Source: Neelides folsomi (Eukaryota > Arthropoda > Collembola > Neelipleona > Neelidae). From it: DNA of 64,000 bases. The stretch lies in contig JAQGBZ010000002.1 of NCBI GenBank assembly GCA_034687125.1, positions 62,001 through 126,000 of the forward strand, given 5' to 3'. The notes beneath the pieces are model-generated. The model did no database searches. It was not told the DNA's origin and saw only the letters and a list, made by a program, of their open reading frames with translations. The translations under genes and the position numbers were made by a program. Shown one piece after another: positions 50,315 through 64,000 of the stretch (position 1 is the stretch's first letter; every line of letters begins with the position of its first letter).

Positions 50315-50589
50315 GTCTGATGGGGCCGTAGGAAGAAGTCTCAAAGATCCCAAAGTCCTCTTAGAGAAACCATGGTGAGGAAAGTCGGTGTAGGATGTAT
50401 AAGGGCCGTTATAATCAAACAATTAATTGGCCAAATAACAAAAGGGTCAACTTTGTTGGTGGGGGCAGTCACTGGTTTTTCGAAGGGACCACTGCCACTC
50501 TGTCAAGGCACGAGGAAAAAACCGGAGTTGTCGGTGTAGAGAGGAGACGGCGAGGCACGTCGTAGCCGACTGATGGCAGAAGCTCGACT
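50315..50589 (-). other. E74 5' untranslated leader
   Basis: This is the leader from the predicted start site at 50589 to the ATG, 275 bases. It contains one upstream ORF (50373-50341). It also contains a strong splice acceptor (T-rich tract, GCCTTGACAG, exon from 50499), so transcripts from more distant promoters could be spliced into the leader and still encode the same protein. Confidence 0.5.
50341..50373 (-). CDS. Upstream ORF of 10 codons in the E74 leader
   Basis: ATG in the context CACCATGG, an optimal initiation context, is the first ATG after the predicted transcription start. It encodes MVSLRGLWDL and stops with TGA at 50343-50341, 26 bases before the E74 ATG and in another frame. 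By general knowledge such uORFs lower translation of the main frame and can make it conditional on reinitiation. Translation is inferred, not shown. Confidence 0.5.
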   Translation of the reverse strand: MVSLRGLWDL

Positions 50590-50591
50590 GA
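50556..50591 (-). promoter_or_regulatory. Inr + DPE core promoter candidate (TATA-less) for E74
   Basis: TCAGTC with A at 50589 is a perfect arthropod initiator (TCAGTY). GACGTG at 50561-50556 lies at +29 to +34, exactly the fixed distance required for a downstream promoter element, and G is present at +24, a known preference of DPE promoters. Position +28 is C rather than A/G. No TATA box is seen upstream. The location, 275 bases before the ATG, fits. Confidence 0.6.
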
Positions 50592-50653
50592 AAGCCGTCG
50601 ATTAGGTGCGAGGGGCGAGTCGGGGAAGAGGAAAAAGGAGGCAGAAGACCCAC

Positions 50654-50660
50654 TGACTCA
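50654..50660. promoter_or_regulatory. AP-1-type site TGACTCA
   Basis: This is a perfect Jun/Fos or bZIP consensus about 65 bases upstream of the predicted E74 start, at a typical proximal-promoter distance. Confidence 0.4.
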
Positions 50661-51063
50661 CTTGCACCTCCTTCGACTCCTTCCACACCGCACACTCGCT
50701 TTGCCCACTAATGTCCCAACCAATTCCCTTTCCTTCATCCTCGATTATACAACCCGATTTCCACATTGCCCACCATGCCCTTCCCAACGGAGACGTGTGG
50801 CGACGGCAATCAAAGACAATCTTAGTTCTTAGCCCTCTTCATAATAATGATAATAATCCCTCAAAACCCTCCTGAATATTCATTTAGATAATCTCCAGAA
50901 TTTCCAGGAAAGAACCAGAAGTATGAGATGGAGAATATCATCAATTCAATCATGTTCCATTAATATCATCATGGTCGAGATTGGGAGTGAGGGGTTGGCG
51001 TAGGTCGGTCGGATGGTCATTAGTAAGCAATCTTCTGCAATCCCCTATGTCTAAAGAACCCCT

Positions 51064-51079
51064 TCTCTCTCTCTCTCTC
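51064..51079. repeat. (GA)8 tract, possible GAGA-factor site
   Basis: Sixteen bases of alternating TC lie about 475 bases upstream of the predicted E74 start. Read on the gene strand it is GAGAGA, the sequence bound by GAGA factor, often found at paused, inducible promoters in flies. Confidence 0.4.
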
Positions 51080-54000
51080 AGGCTGGGTCCGATTCGCAAT
51101 CTGAATTTGCAAATGTGAATTGCAAGGTGGTCTCGGAGACGGTGTGTGAGAAATAGGAAATGTGCTTTCAACAGAAACACATTTACTCCTATCTCCTTAC
51201 TCACTATGACCAAATCGCTCGTCCAATTTCCACGTTACGTTACTCCTCTTGTGTGCATGGGGTTCAAGCCCTTCAGGACGTGGGAGCAATGTTACGTCGT
51301 TGGCCCACAACTTGCACCCACCCTGACCCACCAGAGAAACAATGACCAAATCGTCTTCCAAATGACATTTGCTTATTACTTCTAATGAGTTCTTGGGCCA
51401 CCGACCGCCTTCGACACCCCTTGAGGAAACCATTGGGTTTGTTCATATATGAAGATCCTCATTTCCATCAGAGTTCCTTGGCAACCCCTATATAATTTCT
51501 CATCTGGTTCATCTTGGATTGTTGATTCCTCCCCTCGTCGGGCCTCTTCGGCCTCTCACTCTGACTCTCACACAGGAGTGGATAATAGAATCACACAACC
51601 CATTCTCATTTCCTTTTCAACAAGATGAGGATGAAGGGTGGGCGGAAGTTGAAGAGAATAAAAATTCGATTTAAAAAGGCACTCATGGACCTCATTGATG
51701 GGGAATTTAATAAGAGATCTTTTGATGGAACTCTCCAGCCCAATCAATTCAATTTGTCCTTTTTGGGATGAATTCTCCATCTATCTTTCGATCGCCTATA
51801 TCCAACAATTGTCTTATCACCAATCCTTTCCTACAACCCTCCATTAAGCTCAAAAATTGTCTGAAAGGAAATAATAAAATAAGCAAAGTGCTTTTCCGCA
51901 CATGATTCATTTTTCTTTTCCCATTTCCTCCACAATTTATTTTTTTTTCATTTCCAATTAGAAAATTTCCTTGGAATAAGCATATGTAAAAGCATATGCA
52001 ATATACTATGTAAATGAAATCACTAAAATAGTAAAATAATATTTAATTTGACTTATTTACCTAGAAATAAATACTCGTTAAATTTATGTTCATTCATTGG
52101 GGACAATTAAAGTGCCATTGAAATAAAAAGGAGAATGTATTCAATTAAGAACCCCATGAGCAAAAACCACACATCTTATAGGCCTCTCTTTAACTCTTTT
52201 CAAACCAGCCCCATTTCACGTCAATTGAAGGTGAGGCAAAGAACAAAAATGACTTTCATCACATTGGGAAAATAAAAGTGAAACCCTTAGGCCTCAATTC
52301 ATGCAAACACATGGAAGGTTCATTGGGATTATGAGGTTGAAAATGATTAAATTTTCCAAGAAACTCCAACTTGTGAATGGTTTTTAAGTCAAAAGGGGCA
52401 TGTGGATGAAATCTCCATTTCCCGTTCACAATTCTTGTATGTATTAGGTGAATTGAGTGTTCTAAATGATCTCCACTTTGACCTGTCACTAAGAATAATA
52501 AAAATTCAATTGCTCGCGGAGGAAATTGAAGTCGGGGGTAAAAAAGAGGTCGTCGGGACTTAGGTCCTTAGAAGAAGAGTTGGACAAGGGTCCTCGTGTA
52601 TTTCCCTTCACAGCCTCCTCCATCATTTCATCTCAGATTTCGAGAAATTTGGCTTGGCTTATTATTAGTTTCCTCGGCCGACCCGACCAGATGGATGAAG
52701 GATTGAAATGAGTGTGAACTGCCGAGTGACTTAACCTTGACTTCATAAAAAGTTCCTTCAAACACTTGGCCGCAACGAGGGCCATAAGACACTTCGATAA
52801 TGTGCATCTTCTCATTTTCATAATCCTCAAAGAGATACAAAAGCACAAACAGGCCTCTCTGCACATGTTGTGGGAGACAAACCCTTTCCAATGAATATGA
52901 GTTATATGACGCAGCCACAAAACCCAACCATTTGAACACACATGAGAAAGAATTAAAGAATTCTCTCTATTTTCATCCTTCCTCTAAATCTCATTTGGGC
53001 TCTCGTAAACCACCACGTTGGTTTAAACTCACAAAGCGTTATTTAATCTTATAACTTCAATTTGATCTTTATTCATTCCACGTACTAATACTAATAATGT
53101 ACTTATTACATATACTATATACTGTGAATGGAAATACCATATATTTAAATATGCATCATTTCCTATATGGTTCAACGCCGCGTCAACAAAAGGATCTTAA
53201 AATATTATAATTGTTCATTAAAATTGTTTGATTTCCTCATTTCTAGCTCCTTAATAAAGATCATAGAGGTTGGTCTTCTAAAGCTCCCTTCTTTTTCAAG
53301 GGTCATATATGCGTTAATGGTCTTTAATTGATTCTGATGTGATCCTATTCCTAAAATGGACCAAGTTGAGAGAGAAGATAAAATGTGGCCTTAAATGATG
53401 TGAGATATCCTTCAGTCAAAAGGCCCCGTTTCAAACAGGGCCATAAAATCAAAATCCGTTTTCACTCTCGTCCCAATAACTATAAACTCCATAAAGACCG
53501 TGTAGCCACTTTGATCCTCAATTCAACTCATAAATACACAGAACCCTCCGCATATTCTCAATTCACTTCCCAGGAGATAATTCTTAAAATAAAAACTTTG
53601 CCGACGATTGTTAAATAATCCCGTTAAACTTCATCTTTCCTTTTTGACTCTCTCGGTGTCTGAGAAGTCCAAAATTTACTAATCTCGTCCAAGCCCAATA
53701 ATGAAAAAAAATAATACAGAAAGGTGAATATCTATCCAAGTTACATTCTTCCGTTAAAAACATTTACATCAATCCAAAATGTAGTAAAGTAAATTTAAGG
53801 ATGATAAATATAGGAAAATGCATTCTACTGTAAATATTATTCAAAAGATGATTAGGGGCATAAATATGCGAATTAATGTCATTATACAATTTCCTTTCCA
53901 GCTTTCATATCGCCACTTGAGTTCCTTTATAACATAAATACGTAATGTACAATTGAGAGGATTGGAGATAACAAAGGTCACATTGAAGATGTCAATAAGG

Positions 54001-57000
54001 TTTCAACCGCTTGAACTCTCAAATTGTTTTCAACCACCACACATTGTATTTATTGGATAATCATTTATCATTTATTTCCTACCATTTCAATTAAGCAGTG
54101 GAGTTGGAAATTGAAATCTATTCAAAACCATCAACACCTTTATCTCCCATCCCTCACATCTCAATTATCTAAAAAATGCTGATTTAGGAAATTTCCAATG
54201 AAAACAATCAATTATTAATTGTTATTTACTTTACAACTCGCACTTTTTTCAAGGTTTTTATTTTCCTTTGAGAAATCTCAAAGATCTATGAAAACTCCTT
54301 ACAATTAAAATCATCTTTGAGTGAAAATTGGGACAATTCTTAAGAATTGATTCCATTCTAAATCTTTGACAGCTTCCTCTCTTGCTAACAAAATTGAAAT
54401 GGGAAACCTTTCATTTGAGTAATTCAAGTAAAATCAAGTTGACCTCATCTCATGGACGGATTTAAAGATTTGATGTAACGACGTAGTTATAACATACATT
54501 TTTTTATTTACATATTTATAACCATTTGATAGTAAACCTATTCAAGAAGAAAGAAAATATTATGAATTTTATTCATGACCCTCGGCATTATGATATTTGT
54601 TTTCCCTTTTCATAAAAATTCTCAAATTGTAAAGCAAATACGTAAATTCATATAAATAAGAAATATCCAAGAAAATCTTTTGAATAAATCCACCAGAGAT
54701 ATATTCCCTTCATTTATATATTAATCAAATAGGACTTTTAGTATTTCTCCTAGTCAAATGGGAAAGAATCTGATTAGAAATAATCCTCTTCCTTATCCCG
54801 CTCAACTCACAATGAATAAAGGTGGTGAAAAGGGTAAAATGTAATGTAATAATATAATACCTATATTAGGTATATGCATGTATAACATTCACATCCAAGC
54901 AGTATCTCACAGTCATAGTATTTATACCCTAAAATCCTTATCAAACCCGTATAAAAACCAATGTTACTACATATTTATATCCTTTTAAACCCACCACATT
55001 GCGAATTCGATTTTATTTAGTTTAATGTTATGTGCATTAGGTATGCATGTAGAACATGTTGAGTTTAAGGTATTGCAAAATGCCCTAAAATGGATAAAGT
55101 AAGGACGGTGTGAAGAGGTAAGGAATCTTTAATAAGGGAATCTTTATAAATTATATTGGTATCCCAATGAAAAAAAATTATAATATATTTTTATATAAAA
55201 TTATACGTTAAATTTCCCTTTCATTTTAAGAATGTAAATGTGTAGAATATATAAAAAAACATTTATGAATTTTGTAAAGAGCGATAACAAACAGGGATTT
55301 ACATTTTATTGAGAAAAGGAGACAGGCGATGAGCGATAGAAATATTGTGTAAAAAGGACTTGGTTGAACAGCCCCGGATGTTCCTCTCAATGTAATTCAC
55401 ATTGATCTGATACATATGTAAGTAAGTATATAATGTATATGTACCATGCTCCAGAATTTTCCAATGCTCATTTCACTTTTGGAAAATTCGTTCGTTGGAA
55501 TCGGAGGGAGTTAATGTGGCCCCAATTGTGATGAATTGCAATATGCATCACCAGTCTTCCAATATGCATCTCATCAAAAGACTTCTTGATGAAGAATTGG
55601 GAAGGAAAACAAATCAAAGCTATATTATTTTTTGTGGAAGAAGAAGCAAAACATTTCCTCAGTTTCCCGGACCTTTGTCATCTCTTTAATTTAATTTGCC
55701 CACAATGAGCTAAAGGAGAATTTAAATGGGGAGGAAAAGACAAAAAGCCATCTACTTTGATATTCATTTCGTATTGGCTGTTGGTGTTAGTTGTACAAGG
55801 ACGTTCACTTTCAAATGAACGTCTCTTCCTTCCTTCACCATTTTACCATTCTCTTTTCCCATCTCAATCTCAAATTGGTCACAAACATCGATTTCCCCCC
55901 TAGACAACTCGTTTGGATTATTCGCAAAAGGAAAGATATTTGCACATGCACATATTTCAAGGTATTTTACCAATGTAGATTCAATCTTGTCTCAACTTTT
56001 ATCCAAGAGCGGATTTGGTCTAAAAATCATTTATGTATTTATTTAATCTCAAATATCTTAAATTTTAAATTTTAAAATGAGAACTACATTTTCAATTTAA
56101 ATTCATTTAAAAAATGAACAAGTTTTGAAACAAGGATTGGATGAGGCCAAAGACCTACACATTTCACATTGTATCAACATTCAACTTACACACATACACA
56201 AAGTACCTACTCGTGTGGAAGTAAATGCGCAATTGACAATAAAATGTGCAAATATTGAAGAGAGTCATTAAAGATTCTCAGGTGTGTTATAGAAAGAATA
56301 ACACACGAATGTGCAATGTGCACATAATTGTAATAAGTATATATTAGAGTTAGATACCTACATACATACGTAATATACGCGTAGTTGAGGTTCAAGAAAA
56401 AAGTATATCTTTTCTAAAGAACCTCCCAGCAATATAAAGAATGTACCTATAGTTATTATAGTCTTTAAACACTTGAAATGAAAATAATATTAGCTATCGA
56501 TCTTTAGTCAAACCAACATTGTCAATAAATGGGATTGCTATAATTACAAATGTAAGTACTACAGATAGTTATGTATTATGTATACTATATGCATACACAT
56601 TATACTCTATGCATATTAATTTGTAATAGCTAATGAACTTATTGTTAGTTACATAAAGATAATACAAATGATGCTTCATGGTACTTACATAATAATTAAT
56701 ATTAATTATCAATATAAAAAATATTATTTGTAGTTATTTTTATAATACATAAATAAATCCTTGATGATCATAACCAACTTTGAGTCAATTGTCGTATTTG
56801 GTGAATTAAAAACATCGATTCCAACTGCTACAGTTAATGCAACAAAATAGACAATGCCTAATATGTATATTAGTATATTACATAATTATGTTGGGGTAAG
56901 GAATGGCACGAGGATGGAAAAATAAACCCATGGTGTATTGGGATAGAGATGAATGGTGGATGAATTGGATTAGCTTTGTTAACGATCCCAATCACTTTTC

Positions 57001-60000
57001 CTCACAAACCACCGTAGGTCTGGAAACTTGAGTTAATTGAGTTTAAATGGAACCATTTACATATATCCTCCTTCCCCAAGGTCTCCGGTGCATAAATGTG
57101 CTCCATCAATTTGATATGTCGGGAATCGATGGGGGAATCGAGGGCACGGACCCATTCCCTCCGCCGAAAGATGAGAATTAATGGGGCTAGGGGATAAACC
57201 TCATTTGAAGAAGGTAATTATGACCCGCTACACATTTTAATACACTCGGGTTCCATGTGACCCAGATAAGGAAATTAGTATTATATTTCCAACACGGGTC
57301 TCCCAAGATCACCATCGCATCGGCTAAGATCGTCCTCTTTGAATGAAAGGTGCAAGTGATGATGGTGATTGGGAAATGATGCAATTTTTCCTTTCTTCCT
57401 CGAGGGAAGTGTGGAAATTCATTTCCACCCCTCGTGCAGGTGATAATGACAGGGCTAATGAAGGGAGTTCCTCTGCGTGCGGAAAGGGAAAGGTGGATCC
57501 GGCGGTTTAATTAGTTGGTCTTTTGGCCTGGGTCAGGGTTCCTCGGAGAGTCTCATGAGGCCCCAGTTGGCCAATACCACCATTTTGGGATTATATAAGG
57601 CTCGAGTGCAGAAAAGGAGAAGCGAAAGTGGTTTGAGCCGTGGAGCCGGACGATGTGCTGCTGGACATGGTTGGTCATTAGAGAGGCGGCTCACCTCAAG
57701 CCCTTGTCTTTGGCGAGAGGGAAGAGAGGATGACGAGTGTTGGCATTCTCTCACTACCAGAATGCCAACATGAGTGAGAGTCAAATGGGGAATTAGGAAC
57801 AGAATTACTCTGCAAGGAACACGGTCGCCTTCACCTCAATTTTCCTAATGCTCACTTGTGCAATTGGTCGGAGTTGAGGAGGATCCCAAAGGGATGGAAA
57901 TGGGACAAAAGTGGTTGCCATCACAAGAAACCCAACCTACTCAATAATAATAAGTTAAATAAATCTCATATAAATTCAATCTGAATCATCCACTTAAAAA
58001 CTCCGAATTCCTCCGAAATAACCCTGGAGATGTAAACAAGGCAAATCACTCAGACCATCAAGTATTAAAACTCACGCTCGTTGGAGATAATAAATAAAGA
58101 TCCAATTGACTCTCATCGGCATTCCCCTCCCATTTTTCTTGTGGTGAGCTATAATAGGCAGTGAATCCTATTTCATGTCATTCCACTCCATAAATTATAC
58201 TTTATTTACAACTTCTATCCAAATCTCATTTGAAGAGACATATACGATTAGCACCGAATCACAATGAATTAAAAAACCCATAAATTCCTCCAATTCGGTT
58301 ATAAAGTTATTTACAACTCGGGACATGACAAGAACCATAACATTAAATTTGCATCATAAATAATTAATTTTCTTGTGTGGATTCCATTTGTCTGGAATTT
58401 AAATAATGAGAAATCATAAAAATAAAAATATTATTTATCAAAAGAATGCCCATTGTTTATTTCCTAACAATGAACCTCCTCGAGTCATACAAATGAACAT
58501 ATTCAGAAATTGAAAGAGTAAATAGGAAATTAATTTTTGTGCAAATTGTTGAGCAAGAGCTTGGCAAGGTCTCTTTTAATACAATTATTTTTCACTTTGC
58601 AAAAGTGTGGCCATTGATTGATCCTTTATGGTGGGTGAGTCATCGTCTCCACTCGGTTTAATTTCCGTTTTGATCAATTACTATTGAAAAGGGAAATCAT
58701 ACAAATTTCCTTTTGACTTTCAAACTTCTCGCAAAATTGAAGAGAAAATGTGAGTTGAATGGAAGTTTGTAGTAAGGGCTCGTCAATTGAAAATATAATG
58801 CCCAGCCCCTATATTTATAAGAAATAAAATATCCTTTATGATAAAATTATCCCCACAGTCGCCTTTGTATTTATATAGGATAGATAATAATTGAACCATA
58901 AGTAAACTTTAATATAGAAAAAGACCATTGGTTCAATATGCATCATTAAAAGGAGTAATAAGTTGGAAGAAAAACTTTTCCTACATCCCAATAGTGTGAA
59001 ACGAAATATTGATTTGGTTTGGAGGTGAAGAAAAGCAAATAATTACATAACGTCCATTTTCAAGAAATCATTTCATTGTGCTGAACAATGCCAAACTATT
59101 TTTTCTTATATATTGAGAAATGAAATGTCATTTCTGTCCCTGTCCAACTTTTTTATGTTTCCTCTTCACGGGGTTCGTCGAGAGGTTGTGGGCAGTAAAA
59201 GGAAGTCCTTAATATTCCTCATTCCCTCCGGTTCTACCCGGGACGGGGAACGGAGGTGAAAGTGGGGGATCTGACAACTCCTGACATCCTTCCTAAATTA
59301 TATCCGACTTTTGGAGATCACTCCGCCCATTCAATTTCAAGCCTTCATAAAATATTGAAGGGTGAAGGAGATGAGATTGAGGCGGAGTTTGACAAAAACC
59401 TCGGACAGACTTCGCCCCAAATCTACTTTCAACCCGCTAGTCGGGCATAGAGACTTTTATGCACATCCGACCAACTTCCCCATGTCGAGGGAGCATGACA
59501 TGGAATAATTCATACTTTCAAACCCGACCATCCTCACCCAATTCCAACTTGAAATAAAATTTGAAATGTATATTTATACCATATGTATGTAAGGGTTAAC
59601 AAGGGTGATGCTCACTCATATCATTATGCTACTTCAGCTCAAAATAGGAACGTGGAATTTTATCAAAAACATCAAAATGCTCAAACTTGTTGAAATTCAA
59701 AGTTCTTGCACTTTGAAAAAATACTTATTTTACATTGTTCGACATTTCCTTTTTTATGGGGAACTTTACAATTATTTACAATTCAAAGAAATTAACAAAA
59801 AATTTCTATTCATTTTTTTCCTATTAACTAATAAATAAATATTAAGAGGAAATGAACATTTAGCAATAAACAGTTTAATAAAATTAAATATTATAAATGT
59901 TAAATTCCCCAATTCCGAATTTCCATGAAAAAAACGTACAATAAAAGAGACAGAACTACGAGGGTTGGTTTGGTTATGAAGGGACCACATTTAAATTCAT

Positions 60001-63000
60001 TTTTTTGATTCTGAAGATGAAAGGGATGTGTGCAAAGCATACACCTTCACACTCCACATGATAATATTAATAATAAAAAACGGGTATTTTGATTCCTCAG
60101 GTTTTGAAGTGGGAGGAAAGGGCCAGGTAATGGAAATATAGACATATTTCCATTCCTTCTCACACCACAATTCCGCCATTGGGTCATAAAATCATAATGG
60201 ATTATAATATCCATTGTTGACACATGGTTCATTATGGTCCTTCCCTCTCCATGTGCATGTCCTCATTGTAAGTAACTGAGGAGGGTCGAAGAGGTGGAAC
60301 GTGGAAGGATTTGCGATCGTTCCTTGTGTGAGGGTTGACCTTGCTGGGGTATTGACAGGAGAGGGAAAGACTGGCGTCTGCCGCAGATATTCGCAATCTC
60401 AAAGACCCACGACGGCAGTGAGCAAAGTGTTGAGGATGGCCATTCTCTCTATCCATCCTCCCCATTGAGCCAACCTCAATGGGATTAAGAAAATCCGATC
60501 CTCTCTCCACCTCATTTGACCCATGTCTCTCTCACACCCCTATGGAGGCCCAAGGAAACCGCTTGGAAATTACAACCCCTTTTTCCCATCACAAATTGAC
60601 AAATGTCTTCATGTCCCTTGATTTTATTAGAACAATGTGTGGAAGTGGATTGAATGTGAACACCCAGGAGATGTCATAAGATATTTGAACCGAAGTGACA
60701 ATGACTGGGAGAAATAACTCCATTTATCCTTTACATCACCTTCAAAAACTGACCAGCAAAAAGATTATAAATTAAGCAAAAAAACATCTCATTGAGTCAA
60801 TTGGCAAACTCGATCTCAATTAACTACCATCACATATCATACGTACTTATTATGTGTATTTGATGTTGTAAGACTTTTTTCAGCCATTGACACAGAGCTC
60901 GATTTGAACTCTTCTGGACGTTGGAGGTTATCTGAGCAAAATCACTTGGGCCAGAGAGATAGAAAATAAGTCGTTGGTTCTTAAGTAAACATTTCTTGTA
61001 CCTCATGCTAGGAAAAAGTAAACAAGTTACATTTAACTTTAAACCCCTTTGATAAAAATGGCATTGGTCTGGTCATTAATTTTAAAGTATAGAAATTGCT
61101 TACGATACATTGGAACTTGCTATCCGTTACGAAAAAAGAACTGAACTTGAAATTAATAACTTTATTAATTATTATGGATATTTCCCATTTATGTTAATGT
61201 ATTATTTAAAGTAATGTGCATAACGGATGTTAATGAACCATTTTTGTATGATTTAATAATCCGTTGAGTTGAGAATTAAGGAAAATGGTTAAAAGAGTAG
61301 GGAAGAGGGCGGAAGGGGAAATTCGGAGTCCTTTACTGACAAAGAGAGTGAGTCGGGGAGAGTGATGGGCCCAATGCCAAGAGAACGCCAAAAGTGAAGA
61401 TCACAAATGGCCATCTCTCCTTACCAACACACGAAGATGATACACAGCTTTGAACATCCTCCTCTAATCGACAGAGGAAAAAAGTCCACAAATCGGTCTC
61501 AAAAGCTTTTCCTTCCTCGTGTGAAAAATGGCCCTATTTATTCCCTTCCCTACATCCATTTGAATTGGGTCTCCGGTAATGAGGCTCATCTTAAGATAGC
61601 TCACACATGTTCTTCTCCTCCTCCAACCCAACACATCCATTGTGGTCGGAATGCTCAATTCGGTTAAATCTCTCTTACGACCCTCATTTAAATTTCCAAA
61701 ATCTCGTTCACTCCATTCTGGAATCAAGGAATGGGTCTTTTTATCCTTATAGTTAATTCCTCACATTACACATTCCCTATCATTCCAAGAATGTATTAAA
61801 TGTAGTGATGAAAAGTTGTTCCCCACTCCATCAGTTCATCAATTAGATGGCTGACACATTTTATGTTCCATTCAATCCGTCCCAACCCAATAGAAAACTC
61901 CGAAATCACAACAAAGGGAAAAGCGTATTGATGAGGAGCTTTTAGGAAGTTTGCCAATTAGGGTTCCTCAACCTCATCCCTCAGCTACATACATGTGTAC
62001 CATATTGATCTCATTCCAATAAGCTCCCTTCACCACAGACATAGGAGAGAAATAATGAGATCATTCTCCCGAATTTTGCAAATCTTATCTCAATTTATAA
62101 AAAATGGGAAATAATTGACTCTTTCACAATAAGATTTTCGAAAAATAGTTTTTAATGACAAGAATCGTTAGTTAGACTTAAAAAACCCATTGCTCTTTGC
62201 TCACTACGGAGTTCTTTTTATTAACCTGTTGCGTTCTTTTTCCCAATCGAGTGGTCCAATCAATTAAATTCTTGTAACTATAAATACTCACTCGCAGTGT
62301 CGCAGTATTTTCGAAACGGAATGTTTTGAATTTGTTATGGATTTCCTTCATTTTCCTTTTTAGCACGGAGCATAAAATAAAATTCCATCAGATCTGGTGT
62401 GGTAATGAGTCGTAGGGATTATTAAAATAAATGGTTAAGATATCCGACTCTCGAAACTTCTTGTCATCTCATGAAGGTGACAAAGAAAGAGACGGCGTGA
62501 GTGAGCCCATTTACTTGATTCGGATTAGGTAAGGGAAAAAGAGTAGAAAAACATATTGGAATTGGAACAAGGTTTCCATCTCCCCAACGTCCCTTCTGCC
62601 TGCATCAATTGGCTCGTTGGAAAAGTGAAAGAATTAAAATGATGGTGATTCCATGCATTTGGACATGCCCAAAGCATAAGAAATAAATGGCAATGTGAAT
62701 GAATTTCATACACTTACTTCACTCCATAAATGTTCAAATACAACAACGCCGTATTAAGCCCCAGCTTCCATCCTTATAGACCATAAGTGTAACTTATGCA
62801 CCTAGTATATGAAATACACCCATTCTTCATTTCTATTAAATAATGATTATTACTCTTGATTTCCTCTCAAACGACTCGACCAAACCTGATAAATATAAAT
62901 AATAATTTCTAAATGAGATCCTCGCTAATTATTCAAGAATGCGTAAATTGAGTTATGACTCATTGAGGTTTTTTCTCTCAATATGCTTAAAGTAGCAATT

Positions 63001-64000
63001 GGCTAACTATAGTATTTACAATCATAATCAATTGTATGGTATACAAAATGTAATAGAAGTTATTATTGTGTTAGAGCAATTTGATACGGTTTGACATTAA
63101 CATGCTGGGTGTTGATGGCGAATGACGACAATGAAATTGTGAGGATTTGAACGGAAACAATTCATGTGATGTCCATTCCTTGTTTTTTCCCCAAAATAGT
63201 TTCCCAGCCTCTCTCATCGATGCAGAATGGAGAGGGTCTCAAATTCAAGAGGAGGAGCCCGAGATGAATGTCTCAACTGACCTGACTAATTGACTGGATA
63301 TGCGGAGGAGATCAACCGTTTCGAGACACGCTTCCTAAAGAGACATCCGGATTCCTCAATAGTTGGAACCAGACACTTCAACTGAGACCCATTTGTCACT
63401 TTGATCAGTCTTTCTTGACCATTTCTCTGTGTCGGGCATGAGAAGTAGAAATTAAACCTCAATAAGAAGCCATCCTTTTTCCAAATATAAATAGCATTCT
63501 ATTTGTAATTTTAACATGGAAAATATTCTACCAGATATCAATATGTAGAAGTAAACAATATAAAATTTCAAATTGTCTATATTAATTATTGAATGCATTA
63601 TGGATTTAATAATTACCTTATTGTTTACAAAACAATATGAATAAAAGCGATCATTAAACTGAGAACAATTAATCAGATGGAATTGAAAAAACCAAATTAC
63701 TTGCCCAACTCTCCAAGTAACTCATAGGAATCGTAAGATCAGAACTCAGGGAATCAATCTCACCCAGGAATGTGAATTTTAATAAATGTCAAAGTTTTTG
63801 GACCAACTTTGGCTCAAATGATCTAAATTCCATGAGATTCTTTGAACAAGATAAAAGGACTTGAATGAGACAATTAACACATTTAACATTTCCAAAGAGA
63901 GTAAAGTGGGGATTTGAGGGTTTGGGACAAGGAGAGTTGAAGTTCAAGGTTTGTCCCGCTCTTATCTCAAGTTCCTGGCAAGGGGCCTCTTGAAGTCCCT
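51080..64000. other. Upstream flank of the E74-like gene, no recognised gene
   Basis: No domain, exon chain or RNA gene could be supported on either strand. Open frames at 52628-52941, 57477-57784 and 60232-60510 overlap frames on the other strand or in other phases, and lack recognisable motifs. Simple AT tracts occur around 56570-56620 and 54840-54960. A small hairpin, GTGTGTTAT and ATAACACAC around seven bases, lies at 56282-56306. Distal E74 5' exons could be hidden here. Confidence 0.45.

Noticed and set aside
52628-52941. Two minus-strand frames of about 100 codons open at once
   Set aside because: Both frames are open over the same bases and neither has recognisable features, so a chance stop-poor stretch is more likely.
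57477-57784. Open frames of 80-100 codons on both strands in a GC-richer patch, with a TATATAAGG sequence at 57592-57600
   Set aside because: Neither frame shows a motif. There is no convincing acceptor or donor pair and no initiator at the expected distance from the TATA-like sequence.
60232-60510. Minus-strand region open in three frames, looked at as a distal E74 exon
   Set aside because: No similarity to E74 N-termini and no clean acceptor-donor pair.

Overview
This is a window of animal nuclear DNA, most likely from an arthropod. It is AT-rich and gene-poor, with GT-AG introns up to about 10 kb. I see no prokaryotic gene organisation, no CRISPR, no recognisable transposon protein and no RNA gene I can support. 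Two genes are well supported. The arthropod call rests mainly on an ETS transcription factor whose DNA-binding domain and linker motifs match ecdysone-induced protein 74 (E74/Eip74EF) rather than the vertebrate ELF branch. I cannot name the order or species.

Layout. (1) 1-18959: AT-rich, mostly without recognisable genes, with two clear hairpin-forming repeats (659-754, 2324-2359) and one weak candidate exon (from 2096). (2) 18960-20370 (+): a large coding exon for a 459-residue protein with a WASP-type WH1/EVH1 domain, a basic stretch and a CRIB-like motif, but no actin-nucleating VCA tail. It is preceded by a branch point and splice acceptor, so at least one 5' exon lies upstream. (3) 20371-25605: AT-rich convergent intergenic region with candidate poly(A) signals for both genes. 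(4) 25606-50314 (-): the E74-like gene. I reconstruct seven coding exons that join in frame through six GT-AG introns to give 481 residues ending in a complete ETS domain. (5) 50315-64000: its 5' UTR and upstream region, with an Inr+DPE core promoter candidate, an AP-1-like site, a GA-repeat tract, and otherwise no recognised gene.

The E74 gene is the centre of interest. Its first five introns are all phase 1, so the four exons that encode the linker are each multiples of three and could be skipped singly or together without disturbing the ETS domain. The 5' leader carries a 10-codon upstream ORF in strong context. The N-terminal exon carries a PLDLS motif, the known docking site for the CtBP co-repressor. 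A pair of palindromic CACGTG boxes lies just inside intron 2, beside the splice donor of a symmetric exon.

I do not see evidence for an entirely new type of system. The points most worth following are the regulatory architecture of the E74 gene and the WH1-CRIB protein without an effector tail.
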